From an uncultured Coprococcus sp. (GTDB lineage: Bacteria > Bacillota_A > Clostridia > Lachnospirales > Lachnospiraceae), in the NCBI GenBank assembly GCA_900767685.1, contig CAAGAB010000289.1, positions 1 to 13,052 on the forward strand: DNA of 13,052 bases. The letters are read 5' to 3'. Made by a program: the position numbers and the translations under genes. Shown here in pieces: positions 5,827 through 13,052 of this stretch. Below the pieces are notes generated by a model, which saw only the letters and a program-made list of their open reading frames with translations, made no database searches and was not told the DNA's origin. Within the stretch, counting starts at the first letter, position 1. Every line of letters starts with the position of its first letter.

Positions 5827-6570
5827 TTAATAAAGCGAATCTATAATCTCCACCGACTTGAACTTTCTGTCCACGTACATATCCATAAACTGCTTCGATA
5901 CCAGCTGTATCTCGGAAAGCACTGCATCGGACACATTGAAGTTATACATCTTGCCAAGTTGTGCTCCATTTATGTACTGTATCGTGTACACCGCATCGTC
6001 AGATAGATGCAGCGGATGTTTTGCCCTTCCTCTGCATCCATCGCAGAGCAGTCCGCCTGATGCGGCATCAAATACATTTGAAACCTCTGCCTTGCCACAT
6101 ATAGGGCAGTGGAAACTCTGTATTCCCTGACCGAACACATCCATAAGCTTTATCTCATACACACACCTGATGAGTTTTGCAGACATCTGCCCCTTCTCGA
6201 GAGCCTTAAGGCTCACATACAGAAGATTGAGATAATCCGCCGCCCTGTCCCCTTCATGTGTCATGAAACTCATGACCTCACAGAAATATGATGCATAGCA
6301 GTATGCATCTATGTCCATGGTGAGTTGGTGGAAATATTCATCAACATCTATATTGACAAGCCGATATGAGTCACGTCCAGGGATCAGAGTAAAGCTCCCC
6401 ATGACAAACATCTGTGTCTTAGACTGAAGGGGATTCGTTCCCCGCCTCACACCGGTAGCAAATACCGTGATCCTGCCACGTTCCTTTGTCAGAACCACCA
6501 TTCTCCTGTCATACTCACCCTGGAGGCTGCTGGACAATACAATTCCGTGCAGTGTAACTTCTTCTCTCAT
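5827..6570 (-). CDS. recO: DNA repair protein RecO
   Basis: This 247-aa protein belongs to the RecFOR pathway, where RecO anneals single strands and, with RecR, loads RecA onto SSB-coated DNA. The N-terminal OB fold is visible as HGIVLSSSLQGEYDRRMVVLTKERG (8-32, read here as two joined strands), followed by a helical domain. A four-cysteine zinc-finger-like site is at C155, C158 (CPIC), C176 and C179 (CDGC). Length is usual. The ATG at 6570 is preferred, with GGAGG/GGTGGA upstream. An in-frame TTG at 6597 would add nine residues and lie 3 bp from the era stop. It is downstream of era on the same strand, the usual order, and almost certainly co-transcribed. Confidence 0.95.
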   Translation of the reverse strand: MREEVTLHGIVLSSSLQGEYDRRMVVLTKERGRITVFATGVRRGTNPLQSKTQMFVMGSFTLIPGRDSYRLVNIDVDEYFHQLTMDIDAYCYASYFCEVMSFMTHEGDRAADYLNLLYVSLKALEKGQMSAKLIRCVYEIKLMDVFGQGIQSFHCPICGKAEVSNVFDAASGGLLCDGCRGRAKHPLHLSDDAVYTIQYINGAQLGKMYNFNVSDAVLSEIQLVSKQFMDMYVDRKFKSVEIIDSLY

Positions 6571-6600
6571 GATTGTATGTCCACCTCCATAACCCAAATC

Positions 6601-7500
6601 CTACTCATCCCTGAATCCAAAGTTCTTCAGCAGTGTATCTGTATCTCTCCAGTCCTTCTTGACCTTTACCCACAGCTTCAGGTTGACCTTGGTGTCAAGA
6701 AGTCTCTCTATTCCGAATCTTGCATGGGTGCCGATCTTCTTCAGCATGGCGCCCTGCTTTCCTATGATGATTCCTTTGTGTGAATCCCTCTCACATATGA
6801 TTGTGGCATCAATATCTATCAACTTCCCATCTGGTCTCTCCTTCATCGAGTCTATGACAACGGCTATTCCGTGTGGAACTTCCTTGTCAAGCTGACGAAG
6901 AGCCTGCTCCCTGATGAGTTCGGCAACGATCTGTCTCTCCGGCTGATCGGTCACAGTATCCTCATCGTAGTACTGAGGTCCGTACGGCAGGTATTTCATA
7001 ATAGTATCTATAAGTTCATCCGTATTCTTTCCCTTGAGTGCAGATACAGGTACTATCTCCGCAAAATCACAGGCATCCTTGTAGGTGTTTATCGCCTCAA
7101 ACACCATGCTCTCCTCAACGTTGTCAATCTTATTCACAACCACAATTATCGGAGTCTTTACTCGCTGGAGCTGCTCTATGATATATCTCTCACCAGCACC
7201 GATAAACGTGGTAGCCTCAACTATCCAAAGAACCACATCCACCTCATCAAGAGTACTCTCGGCAACCTTGAGCATATACTCTCCAAGTTTATTCTTCGCC
7301 CTGTTGATACCCGGTGTATCAAGGAATATGATCTGTCCCTTATCGCTGGTATACACAGTCTGTATCCTGTTTCTCGTGGTCTGTGCTTTGTTGCTTGTTA
7401 TCGCTATCTTCTGTCCTATCAGTCTGTTCATAAGTGTCGATTTTCCAACATTAGGTCTGCCTATGATGGACACGAAACCTGATTTGTATTCCTTATTCAT
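6601..7500 (-). CDS. era: GTPase Era
   Basis: This 299-aa GTPase binds 16S rRNA near its 3' end and supports 30S subunit maturation. All G motifs are present: G1 GRPNVGKS (14-21), the switch I segment QTTR (40-43), G3 DTPG (61-64), G4 NKID (123-126) and G5 SAL (153-155). The C-terminal type II KH RNA-binding domain has its loop GKQG at 247-250. Length matches the family. The ATG at 7500 follows a GAGGAG by 4 nt, slightly tight. recO follows by 30 bp. Upstream is a 144-bp gap to the M16C peptidase, in which a weak extended -10 element (TGATATAAT, minus strand, near 7615-7623) could act as a promoter. Confidence 0.97.
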   Translation of the reverse strand: MNKEYKSGFVSIIGRPNVGKSTLMNRLIGQKIAITSNKAQTTRNRIQTVYTSDKGQIIFLDTPGINRAKNKLGEYMLKVAESTLDEVDVVLWIVEATTFIGAGERYIIEQLQRVKTPIIVVVNKIDNVEESMVFEAINTYKDACDFAEIVPVSALKGKNTDELIDTIMKYLPYGPQYYDEDTVTDQPERQIVAELIREQALRQLDKEVPHGIAVVIDSMKERPDGKLIDIDATIICERDSHKGIIIGKQGAMLKKIGTHARFGIERLLDTKVNLKLWVKVKKDWRDTDTLLKNFGFRDE

Positions 7501-7618
7501 ATATCTCCTCTATCCTGCATGCGCAAGCCAAACTCCGCATACGCATCTAGCTTTATTATGTCATGACTCAATTCGCCGTTCGCCAATCATACAAGCATAT
7601 TAACTCACTTGCATTTAT

Positions 7619-7640
7619 TATATCATATCGCCTGTCGGCT
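7619..7640 (-). repeat. Intergenic repeat copy 2, with an extended -10-like element
   Basis: This copy of the element at 389-410 differs at two positions and begins 4 bp after the stop of the M16C gene. On the minus strand it runs into TGA-TATAAT, a good extended -10, with a poor -35 (GATACA) 17 bp upstream. It may serve as a promoter for era or may be a dispersed 3'-flanking repeat. The rest of 7501-7618 holds a weak 7-bp hairpin near the era ribosome binding site and nothing else recognisable. Confidence 0.4.
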
Positions 7641-7644
7641 GTAT

Positions 7645-10554
7645 CTAGAAGATTGCCAGCACCTCCTTGAAGCTGTCCTTATTCTCCTCTATCTTGCTCT
7701 CTCCGCCGATGGCACAGATGATTCCGGAATCTGTAACAGCCTTCACAAGTGGAGCAAGGGCTCTGATAGCATCTCTGTCAGTGGAGAGGATCTTATCACG
7801 CTCTCTTTGGATCTGCTCATCCGTAACTCCCATAAAATATCTCGCCATGTGGCTTATGCCCTCAGCAACAGGAGTCGTTGGTGCATCTATCTGTGCCATA
7901 GTTCCGATAATATACTTAGTCATATCTCTGTCTGAGCACTCAAAGTTCTCCACAAACTTATATGCATTCTTGAATATATCATATGTCTCCATGAGGTTTG
8001 GATCTCTGTACGAACTCATATAGCATGTTCCATTTCTGAGGAATGAGCACATGGCACCATACGCACCACCCTTCACGCGGACATTCTCCCACAGATAACC
8101 ATATGAGAATATAACCTTGAGAACGCTCAGTGAGCTGTCGTACTTGTATCCTGCATTCTCAAAATTACCTGCTATGGCAACGTACTGAACCTGACTGGCA
8201 GTCTTGAATCCCTCGTTTCTAAGATTCTTCTCAAATGGCTTCACATCCTTATGTGCGGGTCTTGTGGAAAGTGCTTTACCAAAATCCGCAAATGATTTCT
8301 CAAGCAGATCTGTCACATCCTCATCTCCTGTATAAGAAACCGTGAGCGCACCCTTTCTGAGAACCTCTGCAAGAGCATACTGAAGCTTCTCAATGAAGTC
8401 ATCATACTTCTCGTCAAAGTGATCAACTATATCACACAGGAATTCATAATAAGCAATTCCACAGGTCTCATCTGTGAATCTTGCCCCCTCATCTATATAT
8501 GACATTGCTCTCGTATATGCAGTCACATGACCTGATGCAGCCATACCATTCTTCATGCCGGACTTCTCCTCTGTCAGAAGCTCCTTTAGTCTCTTCCTGT
8601 CATCGATCTTAGACGAGAACAATATCTCCTTCATCAGTTCAACTGCATATGGAAGTTTCTCATAGAGAGCCTTCATTGATACATAAAAGAACTTTTTGAT
8701 ATCCGTATCGCTTGCATATGCAACCATGTCAAACTCTATGCCACCTATATTGCTGTCTATCTCATTTGACAGCTGTCCATAAGTATGCTTATCTGTGTCG
8801 ATATATTTAAACAGGCATGACAGTACAGCAAGATATGGCACAAGGTCAGCGTCTATATCATTTATATCGAAATAGAATCTCATGTATCCTATACCATTTG
8901 TAAATATATCGTGACTTACAACAGGAAGTCCGCCGATCTCAGATTCAACATTCTTAAGCTTCTCAGCCTCTTTATCAATGTCATCTATCGCTAGAAGCGG
9001 AACCTTGGCTAGATCCTCTGCTGATGAAGGTGTCGCCTGATATTCCTTGAGTGCCTTTGTATCCTCCACGATCTTCTCAAGCTCCTCACGACTGAGTGTT
9101 GCCTTGTATGCTGCAAGCTCATCAGCGATCTTCTTCTCATTTGCCTGGTCAATGCCCTTCTTCGGATTCATGGTGAGATACAAGCCAAATACATTGTCAA
9201 CGAAACATTCCTTTATAATCTGCTCAAAGTATCCATTCTGAAGATCTTCTCTCAGCTCCTTATACACATCGTTCATCTCAAAGAACATGAGTGCCTTGGT
9301 ATCATCGTACAACCAGCTGTTGAATGCATCAAGTCCGTACATAAGCCCCTTAGGAAACCTTCCAAAGTTCGCCTCTTTGTGCTTGAACTCAAACTTGTTG
9401 ATTGCAGCCTCAACCGCAGCCTTATCTATACCATGACTGAGTTCTTCAAACGTGTCATCTATTATCTTTATGAATCTGTCCTTATCGTTCTTATCCGCAC
9501 CTCTTGCTATGATCGAGAATGTGGTCTGCTGGCAGCCATTGTCAAATGAGCTGTAGACCTCCTCGCCTATACCTGCGTCAGTCAGAGCTTTCTTTAACAC
9601 TGCACCAGGCGCATCCATGAGCACATACTCAAGTATTCCAAGAGCTGTGACCTTCTTCTTCTCAGTGCTAAGACCTGTTATCTTGCTATATGTGAGTATT
9701 GAGTTATTCTCCTCAGGATCAGTGTCCGCTATAGAGTAGTCCATGGTGATGTCTTTCATCTCGTCAAACGGCTTCTGAAGAGGAATCGCTGAATCTATCT
9801 CCTTGTAATCGTAATGTGACAGATACTCCTCATCTATAAATTCCAGTTCCTTCGCCATATCACAGTCACCATACAGGTAAATATAACTGTTCGATGGATG
9901 ATAATATGTCCTGTGGAAATCTCTGAATCTCTCAAGGGTGAGTGTCGGTATAGACTCCGGATTACCGCCCGAATCATTGCCATACGGAGTGTCTGGCATG
10001 AGCGACGACTCTATTACTCTGTACATAATCGACTCAGGACTTGAGTAGACACCCTTCATTTCATTGTACACAACTCCGTTGTACTTCAGATCTCCGTCTA
10101 CAGAGTCAAGCTCGTAGTGCCAGCCCTCCTGCTTCATGATCTCATCATGTATATAGATGTCCGGATAAAACACTGCATCCAAATACACACTCATAATGTT
10201 CTCAAAGTCTTTCTGATTAAAGCTTGCTATTGGATATACAGTCTTATCTGAATAGGTCATAGCATTCAAGAAAGTATTCAAAGAACCCTTTGCCAGCTCG
10301 ACAAATGGATCCTTGACCGGATATTTCTTCGAACCACAGAGCACTGAATGCTCAATTATATGCGGTATTCCCGAGTCATCGTATGGAGGTGTCCTGAAAC
10401 CTATATTGAACACCTTATTCACATCGTCATTCTCAATGATGAGAACCCTTGCCTTTGTCTTTATATGCTCCAACACATAGCCCTTGCCATGTACCTCCGG
10501 AAGATTCTTCTCCTCAACTATTCTATAAGCCTTTACATCCTTGATATTTCCCAA
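7645..10554 (-). CDS. M16C-family zinc metallopeptidase (insulinase / presequence-protease type)
   Basis: This 969-aa protein has the inverted zinc motif HIIEH at 65-69 (H65, E68 as catalytic base, H69) and a likely third ligand E165 in VVYNEMKG (161-168). GSLNTFLNA (90-98) and the C-terminal VKGGAYGA are also M16C-like. The family forms a closed two-lobed chamber that degrades short unfolded peptides. Length near 970 is typical, with both lobes in one chain. There is no signal peptide or membrane helix, so it is probably cytoplasmic. The start is a TTG at 10554 with AAGGAG 8 nt upstream. An ATG at 10559 is out of frame and stops after eight codons. It lies between cdd and era on the same strand, 86 bp after cdd, and is probably part of that transcript. 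Its physiological substrate is not known. Confidence 0.93.
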   Translation of the reverse strand: MGNIKDVKAYRIVEEKNLPEVHGKGYVLEHIKTKARVLIIENDDVNKVFNIGFRTPPYDDSGIPHIIEHSVLCGSKKYPVKDPFVELAKGSLNTFLNAMTYSDKTVYPIASFNQKDFENIMSVYLDAVFYPDIYIHDEIMKQEGWHYELDSVDGDLKYNGVVYNEMKGVYSSPESIMYRVIESSLMPDTPYGNDSGGNPESIPTLTLERFRDFHRTYYHPSNSYIYLYGDCDMAKELEFIDEEYLSHYDYKEIDSAIPLQKPFDEMKDITMDYSIADTDPEENNSILTYSKITGLSTEKKKVTALGILEYVLMDAPGAVLKKALTDAGIGEEVYSSFDNGCQQTTFSIIARGADKNDKDRFIKIIDDTFEELSHGIDKAAVEAAINKFEFKHKEANFGRFPKGLMYGLDAFNSWLYDDTKALMFFEMNDVYKELREDLQNGYFEQIIKECFVDNVFGLYLTMNPKKGIDQANEKKIADELAAYKATLSREELEKIVEDTKALKEYQATPSSAEDLAKVPLLAIDDIDKEAEKLKNVESEIGGLPVVSHDIFTNGIGYMRFYFDINDIDADLVPYLAVLSCLFKYIDTDKHTYGQLSNEIDSNIGGIEFDMVAYASDTDIKKFFYVSMKALYEKLPYAVELMKEILFSSKIDDRKRLKELLTEEKSGMKNGMAASGHVTAYTRAMSYIDEGARFTDETCGIAYYEFLCDIVDHFDEKYDDFIEKLQYALAEVLRKGALTVSYTGDEDVTDLLEKSFADFGKALSTRPAHKDVKPFEKNLRNEGFKTASQVQYVAIAGNFENAGYKYDSSLSVLKVIFSYGYLWENVRVKGGAYGAMCSFLRNGTCYMSSYRDPNLMETYDIFKNAYKFVENFECSDRDMTKYIIGTMAQIDAPTTPVAEGISHMARYFMGVTDEQIQRERDKILSTDRDAIRALAPLVKAVTDSGIICAIGGESKIEENKDSFKEVLAIF

Positions 10555-10562
10555 TTCATGTT

Positions 10563-10568
10563 CTCCTT
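10563..10568 (-). promoter_or_regulatory. Ribosome binding site supporting the TTG start of the M16C gene
   Basis: AAGGAG is 8 nt from the in-frame TTG at 10554, but only 3 nt from an out-of-frame ATG at 10559. The spacing favours the TTG. Confidence 0.6.
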
Positions 10569-10640
10569 CTATATTTTTTTATTGTCCTTTTATATGTTGC
10601 CCAACAGCTTATCTGGCCATTGTTGTAACAGACCATTTCG

Positions 10641-11144
10641 CTATTCCATCTGTCCGGCGTCAAACGAAGCCGGAAGAAACTCTGACAAACTTCTCATGTC
10701 GTAATCATCCTCTGAACGTGCTGCGATAACATACATATCCACAGAAAATTCCGCGAGCACCTGTCTGCATATCCCACATGGATATGTTATTCCATTTATC
10801 CCTATACTATTCAGGCCACCGACAATAGCAATCGCTTTGAAATCTTTATAGCCACTGCTCACTGCATTACACACAGCTGTACGCTCTGCGCATATGGTTG
10901 CACCATACGAGGAATTTTCTATATTACAGCCCGTGAACACTCTGTATTCATTTGTATTTCTATCGTGACTGTCTGTCTCTCCGCCAACGACTTCAGTTGC
11001 ACCCGAAGAATTCTCCCGGCCCGCCAGGAGTGCTGCCCCAACCTTAAACTGTGAGTACCTGGCATATGCCATATCTCTCGCCTCTATCGCTTTCGCAATA
11101 AGACGCCTGATGTCTGTATCTTCAATAATATAATCACTCTCCAT
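10641..11144 (-). CDS. cdd: Cytidine deaminase with an internal insertion
   Basis: This 167-aa enzyme deaminates cytidine and deoxycytidine to uridine and deoxyuridine in pyrimidine salvage. YSQFKVGAALL (30-40), TGCNIENSSYGATICAERTA (71-90) and PCGICRQ (122-128) are diagnostic. C85, C123 and C126 are the predicted zinc ligands and E87 the proton shuttle. The family is normally about 130-140 aa. The excess is a Ser/Gly/Asn/Glu-rich stretch at about 42-68, between the strand ending ALLA and the zinc-site segment, where most members have only a short turn. The C-terminal tail is also somewhat long. GGAGGT lies 8 nt before the ATG. It is upstream of the M16C gene, era and recO on the same strand and likely opens the transcript. 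Confidence 0.94.
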   Translation of the reverse strand: MESDYIIEDTDIRRLIAKAIEARDMAYARYSQFKVGAALLAGRENSSGATEVVGGETDSHDRNTNEYRVFTGCNIENSSYGATICAERTAVCNAVSSGYKDFKAIAIVGGLNSIGINGITYPCGICRQVLAEFSVDMYVIAARSEDDYDMRSLSEFLPASFDAGQME

Positions 11145-11186
11145 AATACAGGACCTCCATTCTGATATCTTCTATGCACTTCCATA

Positions 11187-11216
11187 ATAATAACACTAAT
11201 CCACCTTTAGATTCAA
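11187..11216 (-). promoter_or_regulatory. Promoter of the cdd transcript
   Basis: TTGAAT (11211-11216), 18 bp, and TATTAT (11187-11192) with an extended TGT on the minus strand. The predicted start near 11180 gives a leader of about 36 nt before cdd. It lies after the hairpin that closes the upstream gene, so cdd begins a new unit that may extend through recO. Confidence 0.55.
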
Positions 11217-11268
11217 TCACCCACACAGTATTAAACGTTCAAATATTATCAGCTTGGCGCACATAACA

Positions 11269-11296
11269 AGAGGCCGCCCTGAATCCGGCGGCCTCT
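11269..11296 (-). terminator. Terminator-like hairpin after the Gln/Gly/Tyr-repeat membrane gene
   Basis: AGAGGCCGCC (11269-11278) pairs perfectly with 11287-11296 around an 8-nt loop. It lies 33 bp after the stop of the membrane gene. The T-tract is poor (TTGTTATG on the minus strand), so termination may be incomplete. Confidence 0.65.
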
Positions 11297-11328
11297 CGCT
11301 CACTTCTCTTTATCAATTTATTACATTT

Positions 11329-12021
11329 TTAATAGCTTTCTGACTGTATCTGTCTGAGGATTTCGTCCACCATATCCTGATATGTGTCCGATGTAAGAAC
11401 CAGGATAATACAGAACACCAGGAACACAAGTGCTATAGAACTCATAATTATACCAGCGATCGCCATACCCTTGCCCGGCTTTTTGTCCTTAAGACTGATT
11501 ATACCTGTTATTATACCTGCAATCGCTGTGGCTATTCCAACATAAGTGATGCAGCATCCAAACGTAAGTGAGAAAATACCAAGTACCATAGATGCTATTG
11601 ATACTCCCTTGCTCTCCTGTGGCTGCATATTATTCTGTGGATATGCCGGACCTCCGCCCATATTCATGTCCTGGTTAGCATAATTCTGTCCGTATGGATC
11701 TCCCGGCTGTCCGTAGCCCTGACCATACTGACCATAACCCTGTCCGTACTGGCCACCTGGCTGTCCATAATTCTGTCCATACTGGCCGCCTGGCTGACCA
11801 TAATTCTGATCATACTGTCCACCTGGCTGACCATAATTCTGTCCATACTGGCCGTCTGACTGACCATAGTTCTGGTCGTTCTGTCCATACTGAGGCGCAC
11901 CGGCATATGGATTCTGCTGTCCCGCCTGTCCGTTGTCTTCTGTTGGCTGATAGCCGCCAAAGCTGTTGTTATCTTCTCCCATCTCTTCCTGCCTTTCATT
12001 TATAACTTTTTTGTAACCCAT
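11329..12021 (-). CDS. Membrane protein with a Gln/Gly/Tyr/Asn-rich repeat N-terminus, DUF4190-like C-terminus
   Basis: This 230-aa protein has a disordered N-terminal half (about 15-135) dominated by G, Q, Y, N and P, built on an 11-residue unit GGQYGQNYGQP repeated at about 56-107. The C-terminal half is hydrophobic: about 139-177, probably two close helices with a CC pair (156-157), then KDKKPGKG and a last helix at about 185-210. A short acidic tail ends it. The LGIFSLTFG and GKGMAIAGI patterns resemble DUF4190 small membrane proteins; function unknown. There is no cell-wall anchor. The ATG at 12021 has AAGGGA upstream. An ATG at 11982, with AGGA close by, is an equally possible start (217 aa). 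A TTG at 12081 is ruled out because it is the promoter -35 itself. Confidence 0.8.
   Translation of the reverse strand: MGYKKVINERQEEMGEDNNSFGGYQPTEDNGQAGQQNPYAGAPQYGQNDQNYGQSDGQYGQNYGQPGGQYDQNYGQPGGQYGQNYGQPGGQYGQGYGQYGQGYGQPGDPYGQNYANQDMNMGGGPAYPQNNMQPQESKGVSIASMVLGIFSLTFGCCITYVGIATAIAGIITGIISLKDKKPGKGMAIAGIIMSSIALVFLVFCIILVLTSDTYQDMVDEILRQIQSESY
11749..11880 (-). repeat. 33-bp tandem repeat, four copies, inside the membrane-protein gene
   Basis: Four consecutive 33-bp units (11749-11781, 11782-11814, 11815-11847, 11848-11880) encode the 11-residue GGQYGQNYGQP repeat. The first three are nearly identical in DNA and the fourth has diverged. Degenerate units continue leftward to about 11707. 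The near-identity in DNA suggests recent unit duplication, so copy number may vary between strains. Confidence 0.88.
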
Positions 12022-12052
12022 ACTTTCCCTTAGTCGAAAAATATCTATTCTG

Positions 12053-12081
12053 ATTATCTCACACATGCCAATTAGTGTCAA
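12053..12081 (-). promoter_or_regulatory. Promoter of the Gln/Gly/Tyr-repeat membrane gene
   Basis: A perfect TTGACA (12076-12081), exactly 17 bp, and GATAAT (12053-12058) with an extended TGA on the minus strand. It is one of the best promoter matches in the window. The predicted start near 12046 leaves 25 nt before the ATG at 12021. Confidence 0.75.
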
Positions 12082-12092
12082 TTAACCTACAC

Positions 12093-12140
12093 AAAAAAAG
12101 AAACACATCACCCGATTACGAATGATGTGATTCTTTTTTT
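12093..12140 (-). terminator. Rho-independent terminator of groEL
   Basis: CACATCA (12104-12110) pairs with TGATGTG (12123-12129), and the stem extends through one mismatch to an A7/T7 pair at the base (12093-12099 with 12134-12140). On the minus strand it is followed by TTTCTTTTTTT. It lies about 50 bp after the groEL stop. The symmetric base means it could also work rightward. Confidence 0.88.
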
Positions 12141-12187
12141 ATCTTAGTCTTTGCATTTTACTGCGAAATCGTGTCTGACTCTATTCC

Positions 12188-13052
12188 TTAGAAGCCCATT
12201 CCGCCGCCCATTCCTGCTCCGCCTGCTGGCATTGCAGGAGCATCTTCCTTGATATCAGCTACAACTGACTCTGTTGTGAGCATTGTTGAAGCAACTGATG
12301 TAGCGTTCTGAAGTGCACTTCTTGTAACCTTAACAGGATCGATGATTCCTGCCTCGATCATGTTGACATATGTCTCATTGTAAGCATCAAAGCCTACGCC
12401 AACCTCAGACTCCTTGATCTTGTTGATGATGACTGATCCCTCAAGTCCTGCATTTGCTGCGATATGGAACAATGGAGCCTCCATAGCCTTGAGAACTACC
12501 TTTGCGCCTGTCTTCTCATCGCCCTCAAGATCCTTTACAAGCTCAGCAACCTTCTTTGCAGCGTGGATGTATGCTGAACCACCACCTGAGATGATTCCTT
12601 CCTCAACTGCTGCTCTTGTTGCATTGAGTGCATCCTCCATACGGAGCTTAGCTTCCTTCATCTCTGTCTCTGTAGCTGCACCAACTCTGATAACTGCAAC
12701 ACCACCGGCAAGCTTTGCAAGTCTCTCCTGAAGCTTCTCCTTGTCGAACTCTGATGTTGTCTCCTCAAGCTGAGCCTTGATGACATTTACACGACCTGCG
12801 ATGTCTTCCTTAGCTCCCATACCATCAACGATAACTGTGTTCTCCTTTGTAATCTTAGCACTCTTTGCACGTCCAAGGTCATCAAGAGTAGCATCCTTGA
12901 GCTCATATCCAAGCTCCTCTGAGATTACCTTGCCGCCTGTAAGAATAGCGATATCCTGAAGCATCTCTTTTCTTCTGTCGCCATAACCAGGAGCCTTTAC
13001 AGCTACCACCTGGAATGTACCACGCAGCTTGTTGACGATAAGTGTTGTGAGA
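12188..13052 (-). CDS. groEL: Chaperonin GroEL, C-terminal part, 5' end beyond the window
   Basis: The frame is open to the right edge and encodes the last 287 residues of GroEL, roughly half of the usual 540. GroEL forms a double heptameric ring that folds proteins in an ATP-driven cycle with GroES. The sequence enters at [14 protein letters not shown] and [17 protein letters not shown] of the apical domain. It contains [14 protein letters not shown] with the aspartate equivalent to the ATPase residue D398, the ISGGG turn, and ends in the GGM-rich tail [14 protein letters not shown]. The GTG at 13009 is an internal valine codon, not a start. The true start, groES and any CIRCE operator would lie to the right. 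Its own terminator ends the unit before the next gene. Confidence 0.97.
   Translation of the reverse strand, partial: LTTLIVNKLRGTFQVVAVKAPGYGDRRKEMLQDIAILTGGKVISEELGYELKDATLDDLGRAKSAKITKENTVIVDGMGAKEDIAGRVNVIKAQLEETTSEFDKEKLQERLAKLAGGVAVIRVGAATETEMKEAKLRMEDALNATRAAVEEGIISGGGSAYIHAAKKVAELVKDLEGDEKTGAKVVLKAMEAPLFHIAANAGLEGSVIINKIKESEVGVGFDAYNETYVNMIEAGIIDPVKVTRSALQNATSVASTMLTTESVVADIKEDAPAMPAGGAGMGGGMGF

Noticed and set aside
6871..7603. Long plus-strand open frames opposite era
   Set aside because: They mirror the codon pattern of a clear Era GTPase on the other strand and encode no recognisable family.
11664..12005. Open frames in other frames across the Gln/Gly/Tyr repeat
   Set aside because: Tandem repeats keep several frames open at once; only the frame with membrane helices, promoter and ribosome binding site is credible.
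1..13052. CRISPR array, tRNA, rRNA, insertion sequence or prophage genes
   Set aside because: No regularly spaced repeat-spacer pattern, cloverleaf, rRNA signature, transposase or integrase is visible in the window.

Overview
The window looks like chromosomal DNA of a Clostridia bacterium, most likely a Lachnospiraceae-type gut anaerobe. The reasons are the single-chain alpha2 glycyl-tRNA synthetase, AGGAGG-type ribosome binding sites, the cdd/era/recO/glyS gene neighbourhood typical of Firmicutes, a GroEL with a GGM tail, and moderate GC in the core genes. The genus cannot be fixed from sequence alone. Nearly everything lies on the minus strand; the one clear plus-strand gene is a MocR-type regulator.

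Layout, left to right. 1-35 may be the first codons of a leftward gene that leaves the window. 36-343 is a non-coding control region for it, with two leftward promoter candidates, an 11-bp tandem repeat and a perfect 19-bp palindrome. 344-380 is a strong leftward terminator. 480-1724 is an EctB-type diaminobutyrate aminotransferase, 53 bp downstream of glyS (1778-3175). 3176-3521 is a divergent control region with repeats. 3522-4928 (+) is a MocR/GabR-type PLP-dependent regulator. A bidirectional terminator separates it from a convergent, very AT-rich gene (4979-5707, -) encoding a two-helix membrane protein whose C-terminal half resembles a degenerate Nudix fold. Then come recO (5827-6570), era (6601-7500), an M16C zinc metallopeptidase (7645-10554), cdd (10641-11144), a Gln/Gly/Tyr-repeat membrane protein (11329-12021), and the 3' half of groEL (12188 to the window end), all on the minus strand.

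How it fits together. cdd-era-recO-glyS is an old Firmicute block linking pyrimidine salvage, ribosome assembly, recombination repair and tRNA charging. Here it is broken twice: by the M16C peptidase between cdd and era, and by the MocR gene plus the AT-rich membrane gene between recO and glyS. The second insertion is the accessory part of the window. The AT-rich gene has its own promoter and a base composition unlike its neighbours, and recalls membrane/Nudix effectors associated with nucleotide second-messenger defence systems, but no cyclase gene is adjacent.

A second possible unit is the MocR regulator divergent from glyS-ectB. EnuR, a MocR-family regulator of ectoine catabolism, senses diaminobutyrate derivatives, so a link between this regulator and the EctB product is a reasonable hypothesis, not a demonstrated one. 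No ectA or ectC is present in the window.
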